64,000 bases of DNA from Montifringilla adamsi (lineage: Eukaryota; Chordata; Aves; Passeriformes; Passeridae), in contig JAGGNK010007559.1 of assembly GCA_017590115.1 (NCBI GenBank), positions 1,820,020 through 1,884,019 of the forward strand. The letters are read 5' to 3'. Positions 22,701-33,732 of the stretch are shown here, in pieces. Both the position numbers and the translations under genes were made by a program. Below the pieces are notes generated by a model. That model was given only the letters and a program-made list of their open reading frames with translations, ran no database searches and was not told the DNA's origin. Every line of letters begins with the position of its first letter. Position 1 is the stretch's first letter.

Positions 22701-24195
22701 TTTTTATCCTCAACTTCTGTATTTAAAGTGTGCATTCACAACAACCTCCCCGATATTCTCTGAGCATGGACCATCACTGACCACAGCTTTTATTTTGGGG
22801 GGTCCATTTTGGGAGCAACAGCTCATAAAAGACCCCAAATAAAGCTGAGCTCTCTGCAGCCCAGGTCAATATTTTATATATTGGTCACTGCGCCGTGCTG
22901 ACGGCTCGCCTGCAATGTGGCCTCTGTCTTTTTTATGATGTACATTCCTGGTGAGTGTTGGGCAGATTGATCCCATTCTGAGCTCCAGATTGGAAAACAG
23001 ATGTGTGGGAAAGAAAAAAAAAAAATCTGCTGGAAAAAGGTGCAAAAAAACTCCAGAGACCCTGAGAAAGAGCCTTGGAAAGGGACCTGTTTAGGATTGT
23101 CAGAAAGGACTGAAACACCACAAAACCATCACCAAAATTCCTCACAAAAAGAGAGCAGCAGCTGCTGAATGAGCCTAAATCCAGGAGTGAAAAATCAGGG
23201 ACATGAATAAATTTTTAAGGAAGCAGAAAGTTCTGAAGGCCTTGTTGCCTTCAAGTCAAGAGCAGCTGTTTCAGCTAAATAAAGATTGTTTCTCTTGATA
23301 AGAGGTTACAGAGTGGATTTTAATCTTCTTGATGTCAAACTACACAGCCAAGCATCACCTTCTAGGTTTAAATCTATCTATAAAAACATCTAAATAGATT
23401 TTATATTCATCTATCAAGAAAATGACACTGACTGGGTGGTTTCATTAAAAAGGAGAAGCCTTTCCACATGACTGCATTGAGAAGAAGAAATTTCATCTTT
23501 TTTTCTGTAAATATTCCTGTTGGAAATTAGAAAAAATAAATTCCAATAAAGCCTAAAGGACTGTTGGCAGCCATAGGAAAATCTGTAACTTTGCTCTTTC
23601 CAATTTCTCCTGAAAATGGCATTTCCTGGCCTTTCCCAGCGGCATCCCAAATTAAAGATAAAGAAGAGAGCAGAATCACTGCCCGGGCATCAAGTACCTT
23701 GATTTCCTTAATCTTTCCCCCCTCTCCATGGGATGAGGATCCTGGATTTGGGATTACATTGGGTTTTTTTTACAGCTGCTTCAAGGAACTGAAGGCACCG
23801 AGTACTTTACAAGGCAGTTAAGCAGAGTGTGGAATTTGCCCTTAATATTCACCCACATGCTTGATGAATTCCCATATTTGAGTTTAATCCCGGATTTTAA
23901 AGCCATACTTGTTTCAATTCACTCATGTCTTAGCTCAAAACCCATTCCCACATTCTCTTTTTTTGGGAAGGCTGAGTCGAATCTCTTAGAAGAGACAAAA
24001 AGAGCTCAGAATTCTTTTTTTTTCTCCTAAAAAATCCACTCTAAAATTCTGGAGGCAGCTGTTCCTGCGAGCCCAAGCTGCCATCAAGTTCAAGGAGGAG
24101 GAGATTGCTGTAATGTAACTGAAGAAATCCTGGAAATCCCAGCGGGCACCCCAAGGTGTTGAAGGGGGGTCAGGGAGCACGGGAGACATGAAAAG
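22701..24195. other. single-copy DNA, no gene seen
   Basis: Nothing recognisable apart from short A-runs (near 23010) and T-runs. Confidence 0.5.
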
Positions 24196-24225
24196 GCTTT
24201 TTTAATTTTTTTTTTTTTTTTTGCA
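24196..24225 (+). repeat. poly-T run
   Basis: A short T-run near 24198, AATT, then 17 or more T. Further A/T-runs follow at 24455-24530 (an A-run near 24453 and T-runs to 24526). No retroposed body is recognisable beside them. Confidence 0.85.
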
Positions 24226-26487
24226 GCTGGTTCCTTTCTCCTATCAACTGTACAAAGGCAGAGGGGGGCTTGATTTTGAAAGGGCCACGCTTTCCATCCA
24301 TGTTCAGGAAACCAGGGAGACAAAAGGCACCCAGCAGCAGCCACATGGCGAGAGGGCTTCGGAAAACAGCCGCCTTCCTCTGCTGTTTCCTCAGGAGCCC
24401 AGGATCCATCTCCCCGTTTGTTTTTCCAAGGAAATAATTAAAGATGTGGATAAAAAAAAAAATTAACAAAAGACTGACCCTTCCTTTTTTATTTTTTGTT
24501 TTTAACCCCTTTTTTTTTTTTTTTTAATCTCCCTGCCCAGTGCAAGGGAAATAATTTTCATCCCCCCCTCCTTCCGCACAACACCAGGAGCAGGGATTGC
24601 TTTACATCCCAGTAGAAGGGAATACTTAAGGAAACCTCTGGCAGTATTATGGATGGAAGTGCAAGGAGATGGTTTTATCAGGAGGCTTCAAGGCTATTAT
24701 TGTCCAAATAAACACTTGCTTTGCCAGACATGATCTACAGCTGCTGCACGGAGACCCCCGGCTTCCATCTGAATTTCAATCTCCCTGCCTCCATCTCCTT
24801 TTGGCCTTTCCCACTTTTTGCAGCCCTGAATAGCCCACTGTGCTGGATTACTTCACTTTTTCCATCTTAATAGGCTTCACCAGGCTCCTGACTTCCTGCC
24901 CACCACCCTGCTCCCCACTTCAGCTGCATTTAGGAAGCTTTAACACCTTTGGGGGTTGGATTTTTTTCCACTTCCAGGGACAGGATGCTCCCCCAGATTT
25001 CACTATCAGGATGCAGGATGTCACTGCTGCCCAAAGCAGGGATCCCATGGGATGCACATCTCATCTCCCTGGACAGGCAAATTGAGTAAAGCAAGAAGCA
25101 ACTCAGACAAACTTCTTGGAAAGTTGTAAAATCTTTATCATTTTTTGCTTTCCTACACCCACATCGTTCTCCAGGCTCACAAACAGCCCCACAAGCGACA
25201 AAGTACAGGAAATATTCCAGTGGCATCACTCCAGGATCCTTTTAAAAACATGGATTGACAGAGTTTCACCAAACAACAAATCCTGAGGATTTTTAAGGGT
25301 AGAACAGCAGAACAAACATTTCTAGGCAGATTTAGGTGATTTGAAATCCAAATTTTAATCCCCATCACAAATTCAGAAATGTTTATTTCTGAGATTTAAT
25401 CCTGAGAGTAACCAAGCTTGAATTGCAAATCTTGCATCCTCAGGCCTGGATTTCTGATCTCTGTCCCTAAATTCTGTATGTTTTTACTGCACCAGGAGGG
25501 CTCAGATTTTTGCCCAAAGGAGAAACTCTCAGTGAAAGTTTGTCCCTCATTCTTGCATTCACCTACAGATCATTTGATGTGCACACTGTGAGGTGATATT
25601 TTCAGGGGTGACTCCTGATTTACAGCAAATAAGCCAGGCTTTAAAAAAGAAGCTTTGGCTTCTTCACATGCAGATAATGAGTTCATAAACTGGATTTTCA
25701 GTATTATTTCTGAGCTTTTTAAGGCACATTTGTACCCCCATGACCTGTGTGGGCAGCAGTGGTGGCTGGAGCTGCACGCTGGGATGCAGGTTGGGATTTT
25801 CCATAGGGTTGTCACACGGAGCCATCCCCAAATGCCAGCTGCTGGATTTGGTCTGGCTCAGCTGAAGGAGCCAGGCAGGCCGAGTTCTCAGCTTTTCTTT
25901 GGGTTTATACCTGAAAAATCCCAAACTTGCTAAGCTTTGCCTCAAAGCTCCTCACTTCCCAGCACCCCCTCCAAAGCCTGAAGCTGCGTTCCCAAACCAC
26001 TTCAACCTCCACACCCCGTTGCATTTGCTACATCTGAAGGAGCCTCTCAAGTCTTTCCTTCTGAGGGGCATCAGCACTAAAAGCAGAGTTTGCTCCCAAT
26101 TTCCTTGAGCCATGTTGTTCCATACCTGGGTGAGCCCAGGAGACAAGAAGGGACCTTGTGTGCCTCGGCCACCTTTGGGTCTGGCCTTCAAAAGCTGCTC
26201 TCAGCCAGGGAGGGGAGATGTTCAGACCATGAAAATGTTCTTCTTGATTGGTCTGGCAGAGCAGAGAGCCCTCCTTTCATGCCAGCAAATCCAATATCCA
26301 TGTGCAAAATAAATGCACGTTTAGTTTCTCTCTCCACCCTGCTCTGGAAAATAAACAGAGCTGTTCTTCTCCAGGGGATTCCTCCGGAGCTGCCAGCACA
26401 GGGGGACACTTGTGGCACTCCTGGAGGGTCCCCTCAGCTCATCCCTATCTGTTTTCCCAGGAAATTGGGCTAATTAGTGGCTCAACA
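24226..26487. other. single-copy DNA, no gene seen
   Basis: No repeat family recognised and no supported exon. Several overlapping open frames at 25570-26490 lack any known domain. Confidence 0.5.
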
Positions 26488-26553
26488 TGATGCCTCAGGT
26501 TTGAGCTTTTCTATTTTTCAGGATCTGTGCTGCTTTACTGGGAACACTCCTGG
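26488..26553 (+). mobile_element. 5' fragment of the TGATGCC-type LTR
   Basis: Starts TGATGCCTCAGGTTTGAGCT and runs to CTGTGCTGCTTTACTGGG. This matches, almost base for base, the first 65 bases of the two minus-strand solo LTRs at 31124-31584 and 32884-33342. Similarity then stops abruptly, so this is a truncated copy in plus orientation. Confidence 0.8.
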
Positions 26554-27149
26554 AGAGGCACCGTGATCCTGCAGATGGAATAATAAAACTGATTCAGCTT
26601 ATTCTATGTATTCTGATTCTGTTTTTTACAGATCTATTCCTGGGATTTAGTGATGTGTGTGACTTTATAACACTTTGTAAGAGGCCAGCTTGCTATCTTT
26701 TTATTAAAAATAGTAATTTAGAGCACTGCAATTATTGATAAATGCATTTATCCAGCCTCAAATTCTGTTGATTTTTGCAGGTCCCTCTCTTAGGGGATCA
26801 TAAATAATTTGCTTTTGCTGGGTTTTTTTTTGGCAAATATTAACAGTAGGGTGCTCCTGATTATGATAATTAATTCCTAAATTGTTGATTTCCAAGAACG
26901 TAAGGGAAAATCCCCAAAATGTTTTCATTCCTCTTGTTGTTTCTCATTCTCTCTGCAATAATCAGCATCTAGCTATATAAAATACACCAATATATCAATG
27001 GGACCGTTAAAGGAAGGAACAGTTTTCCTCTTTTAAACCTGATTTAGTTGGATATTCTCATTTTTACATCTTTTGTTGTGTTATCTTGACTCTGTTTTAT
27101 CGTTTTGGCTCTTCTCAGCCAATTTTGGCAGCAGAACCATCTTCAAAAC
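26554..27149. other. AT-rich single-copy DNA, no gene seen
   Basis: No repeat family recognised. Confidence 0.5.
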
Positions 27150-27249
27150 CTAGGGTTTGACCCGAAAGCCTCAGGTTTGACCCAAAAACCTCAAGTTTGA
27201 CCCAAAAACTTCAAGTTTGACCCAAAAACTTCGAGTTTGACCCAAAACC
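27150..27249 (+). repeat. five-copy tandem repeat, exact 20-bp period
   Basis: Units start at 27150, 27170, 27190, 27210 and 27230 and share GTTTGACCC followed by AAAA or GAAA. No copy gains or loses a base. TGACCC is the reverse of GGGTCA, close to the nuclear-receptor half-site AGGTCA. Confidence 0.93.
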
Positions 27250-28289
27250 CACAGTGAGCTCCATCAGATAAGGGAGCTCCGTATACCTGTGTGGTCTGGT
27301 GGCAGAGGAACAGCTTGGAAATGGCAAATCAGATGGAATTACATGATCCTTATCTTCTTCCCCTACAGAGGGCACGAGCTGCTGGCTTAGAACTTGCTTG
27401 AAGTGCAGGCAAATGGGGAAAAAGAGAATTTTTTTAACGAGTTTTCAGGAGCTGGAGGAGATATTAGCAAGGGGCCCTAACCTGGTTATTAGCTATGCGC
27501 AACTATTGTTTATTTTTGCACAGGAACTAAAGGAGAAACCATCTCTGCTTATTTTTCTTTACTTAACTAAAGAAATTGTATAGCTTTTAGAAAGGGTTAA
27601 ATAATTTCCTCCTTGCCTGCTCTCCTCAGGCTCTCCTTGCCCGTGTGGGAGTGTGCAGGAGGTTCTCCACTAACCACAGCTCTGTTTTCCAAAAGGAAAT
27701 TAAAGTGAAATACATCAGCCAGGCTGGGACTTCACACTTCAGAGACTTGTAAAGAACATCAGCTGCTGAAATTGATGGTCACTTTAACTGCCCACAGCTT
27801 CTCCTCCAGACAGGAGCTTAAGGTTTTACTGGGCTTAATGGGACAATATCTCCCTACTGATGACTTCATTTAGGTCGTGCTGAAATTCCTATTAAAGCAG
27901 GGCCATTAATATTTCATTAAAATGCCTCTGATGGCAGTTTCTGCTAATCTACAGGAACGCCATCCCCTTCCCGTGGAGTGGATCCCAGGTGGGATGGGAA
28001 AAACCTGTGAGGAATTCCATGTTCTCCTCAGTGCTGAGTCCTTTGTCTCTTGAAAGGGTGAAACTTTTCTTACTGGTTCTTTGTTTTTTTTTTGTAGAAT
28101 TATTATTTTCAGTATAACTCCTCACAGATTGTGGAAGAGCTGGAAATTCCAGTGTTTTAAATACTGTAAATACTGCAAAAGAAAATATGTCTTGGGTCAG
28201 AGCAGGGAATGAAAATATGGTTATTTGTACAGAGGATTTGCAGTTCCTTCTGCAATGCAGGAGGAAAATGGGCAGGGAAATGTGAATCG
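27250..28289. other. single-copy DNA, no gene seen
   Basis: No supported exon. A 251-codon minus-strand frame at 27949-28704 runs through the neighbouring CR1 and has no known domain. Confidence 0.5.
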
Positions 28290-28562
28290 CTGAATTCCAG
28301 GATGGCTCAGGCTGGAAAAGATCTCTAAGGTGATCAAGTCCAATCACCAACCCATTGCCACCACCACGTTCACCACTGATCCCCGTCCCCAAGTGCCACA
28401 TTCCCCCATTTTTTGAACACTTCCAGGGATGGTGACTCCACACCGCTCCAAGCAGCCTTTTCCAGGCTTGACATCCCTTTCCATGAAGGAATTTTTCCTG
28501 ATTTCCAATCCAAATCTCTCCTGGCTCACCTTGAGGCTGCTTCCTCTCATCTGTCACTGCTG
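28290..28562 (-). repeat. CR1 LINE 3'-end copy
   Basis: Reversed CR1 blocks in order: GGCTGGAAAAGATCTCTAAG, GATCAAGTCCAATCACCAAC, CCCCAAGTGCCACATTCCCC, TTTGAACACTTCCAGGGATG, GTGACTCCACACCGCTCCAA, GAAGGAATTTTTCCTGATTT and TTGAGGCTGCTTCCTCTCAT. This is the longest and best preserved CR1 in the window and belongs to a different subfamily from the copy at 11421. Confidence 0.93.
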
Positions 28563-28884
28563 AAGATCTGGAACCAGGGACAGTGGTGACTTGAGCAGAT
28601 AAAGAGCTCCAGCCTGCGACCATTCCAGGGCACAGCCCCAGCTGGAGGGAGCCTTTGGAATTCCCCGATTGCCAAATCCAAGGAGCTCTGACATTGCCCA
28701 GCACTGCAGCCTGGGCTTGCAGGGTTTATCTTTGAAATTAGGGGACTCTCCTGGGTAAAAGGAGACCCCTCATTATGAGCTTAGCAAATTAAACTGTTTG
28801 TGTCTCCAGAAGGAAACGGCCCCAAAGCCTGGTGGGCGATCGGGTTCCACGGGGCTCTGGCACAGGCAGAAACCTGCACAATCC
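28563..28884. other. single-copy DNA, no gene seen
   Basis: Nothing recognisable between two CR1 copies in the same orientation. Confidence 0.45.
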
Positions 28885-28985
28885 ACGGGATCAGACCTAA
28901 TTTGGGCTGGAAAAGACCTTTAAAGGTCACTGAGTGCAGCCATAAACCAAACACTGCCGAGTCCCACCAAACCATGGCCCTGTTG
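28885..28985 (-). repeat. CR1 LINE 3'-end fragment
   Basis: TTTGGGCTGGAAAAGACCTT, AGGTCACTGAGTGCAGCC and AACACTGCCGAGTCCCACCA match a reversed CR1 3' end, truncated after about 100 bases. Confidence 0.8.
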
Positions 28986-29103
28986 TCACAGGAACCCGAG
29001 CCAGGCTGGCAAAGCAAGGCTCCTGAATCCCAGGGACATTATTTCTTAAAAATCCTGCCTCATCGATGGAAAACTTGGGGGGAAGGAATGGAAGAACATC
29101 TGT

Positions 29104-29222
29104 AAATATATATATTATATATAAATATATATATAATATATGGATATAAAGATATAATACTATATATATAGATATGCACACACATATAAAAATATAGTAT
29201 ATATATTTATTTTATTTTTATG
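29104..29222. repeat. TA-rich microsatellite region
   Basis: TATATATA runs broken by AAATA, GGATATAAAG and CACACACA. Nearly all A and T. Confidence 0.92.
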
Positions 29223-30098
29223 ATATCTTTTTAAATATTCACAGAATGCAGTCAGCATTCAGGCAGATCCCGGTGGGAGCAGGACGGGTTGAGGAGGTGC
29301 CACATCCACCATGAGATGAGGGCTGGGATGCTCCTGGCACACCCCCCTTGGGGAAATTAAACTCTTTTAAAACAAAAGTTGAATGTGAGACACTCCAGGG
29401 ACTCCCAACCCCTCCGAAGGCTCAGGCAGCCCCGGCAGTGGGAGCTGTGTTTTTGGGGAAGGATATTTAAGGATATTTCCCAACGTTGGAGTTGTCAGCT
29501 TTCATTTCTGCCCCTGGCCTTGACGCACAGGTTGTCTCAGGAATTTATTTGACTGACAGATGTCCAAGGCAAAGGAAGCCCCGTGGATCTCCCCAGCTGT
29601 GAGACTGTGAGCTCCTTGCAGTGCTGCATGGCAAAAATTCCATAATAAAATGAAATTAGTAAATTCCTTACAAAAAAACTTGTAGCGAGCAACCCCCATA
29701 GTTTAACATGAAATATTCAACCCCTTAAAACTTGTTTCTGCTGTTGTTCAGTCTACCTTTTGAGTCTAAACTTGTTTTCATTGCAGTGTTAAAACTGCAG
29801 TATTCAATTAATTATTAATGATTAAGTAATAAATATATATCAATTAACTCCCTTTTCTGCAGAAATATCTGAGCTTTTTAATTATTCAAAGTGGCAATAA
29901 TAATAAAAATAATTTGTTGCAATATTGCAAATATCTCAGAGTCTCATTCCAAAGTTTGCAAATGGAGTTGGAGCTTCTGAGTGCAGAACGGAGCTGGTTG
30001 TTAAAGAGCATTAATATAAATCAGAGTTAATTCAGAAACTGAGTGCACGTTATGGATATGGGATTTCTGAGCTTTGAGCTTTAGAGAAATAGGAAATT
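29223..30098. other. AT-rich single-copy DNA, no gene seen
   Basis: Nothing recognisable; AT-rich low-complexity words near 29805-29840. Confidence 0.5.
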
Positions 30099-30152
30099 AA
30101 ATATAAATATAAATATAAATATAAATATAAATATAAATATAAATATAAATAA
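30099..30152 (+). repeat. (ATAAAT)n microsatellite
   Basis: About nine uninterrupted hexamer units. Confidence 0.95.
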
Positions 30153-31123
30153 TATTAATATGTGTCCATGCATGTGCAATTAAATGTAAATATTAATGGA
30201 AATTCCAGAAGAAAAATACAATGTCCACTGAAATATCAGGGAAAAACTCTGGATATGCATTTATATCCTGCAAAAGGAAAATTTGCCATTTGAAAGGAAG
30301 CTGAGGCTCCCGTGCTATTTAATTTCCATGGTCATTCCTCACTTTTCCTGGATAATCCGGCCAGGAATCCAACTCCAAGTGATGCTCCCTGCAGTCCAGT
30401 GGTGTTTATGGCACTTTGTTCTTGGAATCCCAGCACTCTGAGATGGGGATTAACTGAACAAACCCTTGGAATAATGGAATAAGTGGGAAGGATTGATCCC
30501 AACAGGATTTATCCACTCATTTTCTCCTTGTGTGGCTGCTCCTCTCATCCATCCCCAGCACATCCAACAGCTCTGAGGCTTCCAGCTCTGCCCTGCTCAA
30601 CCCCTGCTCTCCAGCTTATTTTTGGATAAAATTTCCCATTTTTTTCCCCATTGCTTTCATGCGGATGGGGCTCTAAACTCCCTCTGTGTTGTGTTGGACG
30701 AAGGAAAATGGGATCCAGCGGGTTTTTTGGGAGAATTGAGCATCAAAATCAGAGCTAGGCTTCAACCCTTCAGCACATGCAATGTTGTGTGCCTGGAGCT
30801 GGCAGAGGATTTGTGTGGTTGGGAGCAGACAAATTATGAGCAGCTCCGTGATTATTATGAGGGTGCAGATCTGTGGGAAGGGATGGGATCCTATTTCCTT
30901 CTCTCCCTGCTGAAAGCAGCAAAAATAACTCCAGGATTATCTGTTCCTGCTTCTCATGGCAGCAGAGGAAATGTCAAAGTTTGGAAGTGTGACAGAAATA
31001 TGGAAAAACTCCAATTCAGAACGTGAGTGAGAACAATTCTTGGATTTTATTGAATTCAGACTTAATATTGAAATTAAATTATTTAAATCAAACAACATCC
31101 AAAGGCAATCTCCTGGGTGAGGG
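30153..31123. other. single-copy DNA, no gene seen
   Basis: A 134-codon plus-strand frame (30622-31026) has no recognisable domain; no repeat family seen. Confidence 0.5.
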
Positions 31124-31584
31124 TGATGCCTTGAGAAGGCTGACCTAGAACAGAGGCTGGACAGAGCTAAAGAATAAAGCAGGGATTTATTCAAAGGATC
31201 TCCTCCAGGGATCCACCTTGGGCAGCACAAGAGCCCAGCCAGGGCTGCACCCAAGATGAACCCAAATGGTCCCAAAATGCACGAGCGCTCACGGGGTCTC
31301 TCCCTGGGATCAGCTCTGCTCCATTTGCAGATTGCAGTTCATTGTCCAATTCCAGCTTTAGCCCATCCAGTCCCATCCTGCTTGTTTTTCTCTCTCCAGC
31401 CCACGTTGTTTGTGCTCTTGGGGCTGAGATTTGGATCATTTGTCCTTGGTGCCCAGCTGGAGCAGGAATTGTTTTGTCTCCCTGCTCTGTGCAGAGAGCT
31501 CACCATCCCCTGATGTGAACCCAGATCCACCCAGTAAAGCAGCACAGATCCTGAAAAATAGAAAAGCTCAAACCTGAGGCATCA
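31124..31584 (-). mobile_element. solo LTR of an endogenous retrovirus (copy 1)
   Basis: The element is 461 bases with inverted ends TGATGCCTTGA and TGAGGCATCA, and is flanked on both sides by AGGG (31120-31123 and 31585-31588), a 4-base target-site duplication. Read on the minus strand it starts TGATGCCTCAGGTTTGAGCT. Near its end it has AATAAA (the complement of 31186-31191), as expected for U3-R-U5. No primer site or polypurine tract adjoins it, so it is a solo LTR. It is about 96 percent identical by eye to 32884-33342. A 4-base duplication is typical of ERV1-class (gamma-like) elements. Confidence 0.9.
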
Positions 31585-31649
31585 AGGGGATTCATCCCCC
31601 TGACTTTGGAATATTTTCATGGTCAAATACTTGATTTCAATTTCAAACT

Positions 31650-31835
31650 CGGCATGGAACGGTTCGGGTTGACAGGCACCATAAGGATCATCTCATCCCA
31701 TAGGCAGGGACACCTTCCACTGTCCCAGGCTGCTCCAACCTGGCCTTGAACACTTCCAGGCATCCAGGGGCAGCCACAGCTGCTCTGGGAATTCCATCCC
31801 AGCCCCTCCCCAACCTCAGAGGGAAGAAGGAGGCA
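31650..31835 (-). repeat. CR1 LINE 3'-end copy
   Basis: GGCATGGAACGGTTCGGGTT, AAGGATCATCTCATCCCATA, GGCAGGGACACCTTCCACTG, TGGCCTTGAACACTTCCAGG and CCCAACCTCAGAGGGAAGAA are reversed CR1 3' blocks. Confidence 0.92.
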
Positions 31836-32099
31836 GATCCATGGAGCCATCAGGTGCCCTGGCACAACATCTCCCATGTCCATGTGGCTGAACCCCAGAG
31901 GTGACACCAGTCCCTCCCAAGCTGGGAACCTCCATGGACCAGGAATTCCCTCTGGAAACAAAACAGGCAACAGAGAGCATTGAAATGAGGCTGAAACTAC
32001 CCCATCACATCACTGAAAATTGAATTTTCCAGCACTGCGCACCTGAAAATGGAAACAAACTTCAGAATAATGGCTTTTCTTCTTTTCCTTGTAATCAAA

Positions 32100-32372
32100 C
32101 AAGAATTTCTTCTTTTCTTTCTTTCCTGCATTTTTTCTTTCCTTATTTTTTCTTCCCTTCTTTTTTTCCATTTTTTTTCTGTCTCTTTTTTTCCCTTCTT
32201 TTTTCCCGTCTTCTTTATTCCCTTCTTTTTTCTTCCCTTCTTTCTTTCTCCCTTCTTTCCTTTCTTTTTATTTCCTCCCTTCTTTTCTTTCTTTTCCTTC
32301 TTTCTTTTTCTCCTGCTTTTTCCCTCTTTTTTTCTTTTTTTGCTCTTTCTTTTTTTTCCCCTTCTCTTTTTC
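32100..32372 (+). repeat. polypyrimidine (T/C) tract
   Basis: About 270 bases of TTCTTTTC-, CCCTTC- and TTTCTTTC-type words with hardly any A or G on the plus strand. The open frames on both strands here (poly-Phe/Leu-Ser, or poly-Lys on the other strand) are artefacts of this composition. Confidence 0.93.
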
Positions 32373-32883
32373 AAAAGCAAGCAGGATAAAATACCGGCCT
32401 GTACTGAATGCCTGGCTGCTATATTTAACTCAGACAAACACGTAACAAATCACTATTCTGCAGAAAGAAGGCACACCTCAGAGGCTGGATTTTTTTCCTT
32501 TTTTTTTTCTCTTCAGACCTGGACGTAGAGACCACAGCCCTCTAAATAATCCTCCAGAAATAAACCAATGAAATGTTCCCTCTGACAACAGACACAGCAT
32601 TATACCTGCAGCTGGTAAATGTTTCCACAGTCCAACCACCTTTCCTTCTCGTTTCCAGTAAAAATTTGCTCCCTGGGGGATGGAGGCAGCAGTTGGATTT
32701 TAATTACTTTTCTGCAATAACGTGGAATGGAGAGTTGCAATATTTTTCTTTTTTCTTTTTTTTTCTTTTTTTTTTAATGCTGCTGATGGATTCTCATTTT
32801 TTTTCTGTTTTTGGAAGGGAAGGACACAGGAGGGTTGGCAGCAAAGGCAGATGCCCTGTGGAGATCCATCCCTGGTGTGTCTC
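32373..32883. other. AT-rich DNA, no gene seen
   Basis: Includes a second T-rich stretch at 32745-32812. No repeat family is recognised between it and the second solo LTR. Confidence 0.5.
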
Positions 32884-33342
32884 TGATGCCTTGAGGAGGC
32901 TGAGCTGGAAGAGAGGCTGGACAGAGCTAAAGAATAAAGCAGGGATTTATTCAAAGGATCTCCTCCATGGATCCACCTTGGGCAGCACAAGAGCCCAGCC
33001 AGGGCTGCACCCAAGATGAACCCAAATGGTCCCAAAATGCACGAGCGCTCACGGGGTCTCTCCCTGGGATCAGCTCTGCTCCATGTGCAGATTGCAGTCC
33101 ATTGTCCAATTCCAGCTTCAGCCCATCCAGTCCCATCCTGCTTGTTCTTCTCTCTCCAGCCCACGTTGTTTGTGCTCTTGGGCTGAGATTTGGATCATTT
33201 GTCCTTGGTGCCCAGCTGGAGCAGGAATTGTTTTGTCTCCCTGCTCTGTGCAGAGAGCTCACCATCCCCTGATGTGAACCCAGATCCACCCAGTAAAGCA
33301 GCACAGAATGTGAAAAATAGAAAAGCTAAACCTGAGGCATCA
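32884..33342 (-). mobile_element. solo LTR of an endogenous retrovirus (copy 2)
   Basis: The element is 459 bases with the same ends as copy 1 (TGATGCCTTGA and TGAGGCATCA), but is flanked by TCTC on both sides (32880-32883 and 33343-33346). The different 4-base flanks show that the two LTRs inserted independently. They are neither the two ends of one provirus nor a segmental duplication. Same minus orientation and polyadenylation signal layout as copy 1. Confidence 0.9.
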
Positions 33343-33524
33343 TCTCAATCCCTCATTTTTTGCACAGAATATCGGGAATTCAGTGAAGATTCCAGGGAAC
33401 GTTGCAGCTCTGCTGGCTCAGCCCTTCAGCCCAAGCTCCCAGAGAAGCTCAATGGTTACAGCTCCTTCCTTCCCTAGAACTCAAACTCCAGGAGCCAGGA
33501 AACCTGGGAATGTTTCCCCCATCC

Positions 33525-33672
33525 GTGGTAGTGTCCAAGGCCAGGTTGGACAGGGCTTGGAGCACCCTGGTCCATTGAAGGTGTCCCTGCCCATGGCAGG
33601 GATGGGATGGGATGGAATTTCAGGTCCTTTCCCACCTAAACCATTTCATGACTCTGTGATTCTATGATTTGA
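33525..33672 (+). repeat. CR1 LINE 3'-end copy
   Basis: GTCCAAGGCCAGGTTGGACA, GGGCTTGGAGCACCCTGGTC and TGTCCCTGCCCATGGCAGGG, ending CATGACTCTGTGATTCTATG. Plus strand, complete at the 3' end with terminal ATTCTATG units. Confidence 0.93.
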
Positions 33673-33684
33673 GCAAGGGCATGG

Positions 33685-33732
33685 GAATGAACTCCAAGGT
33701 CTCTTTCAACCCAAGCCATTCCATGATTCCAT
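33685..33732 (+). repeat. CR1 LINE 3'-terminal scrap
   Basis: ACTCCAAGGTCTCTTTCAAC, CCAAGCCATTCCATGATTCC: a second plus-strand CR1 3' end directly after the first. Confidence 0.7.

Noticed and set aside
27949..28704. 251-codon open frame on the minus strand
   Set aside because: It runs through a CR1 copy in a non-coding part of that element and has no known domain.
32049..32528. 159-codon Phe/Leu/Ser-rich frame and its Lys-rich opposite
   Set aside because: Both are direct consequences of the T/C tract.
31124..33342. The two matching LTRs as the ends of a single provirus
   Set aside because: Each LTR has its own 4-base target duplication (AGGG and TCTC), and no primer site, polypurine tract or retroviral gene lies between them.
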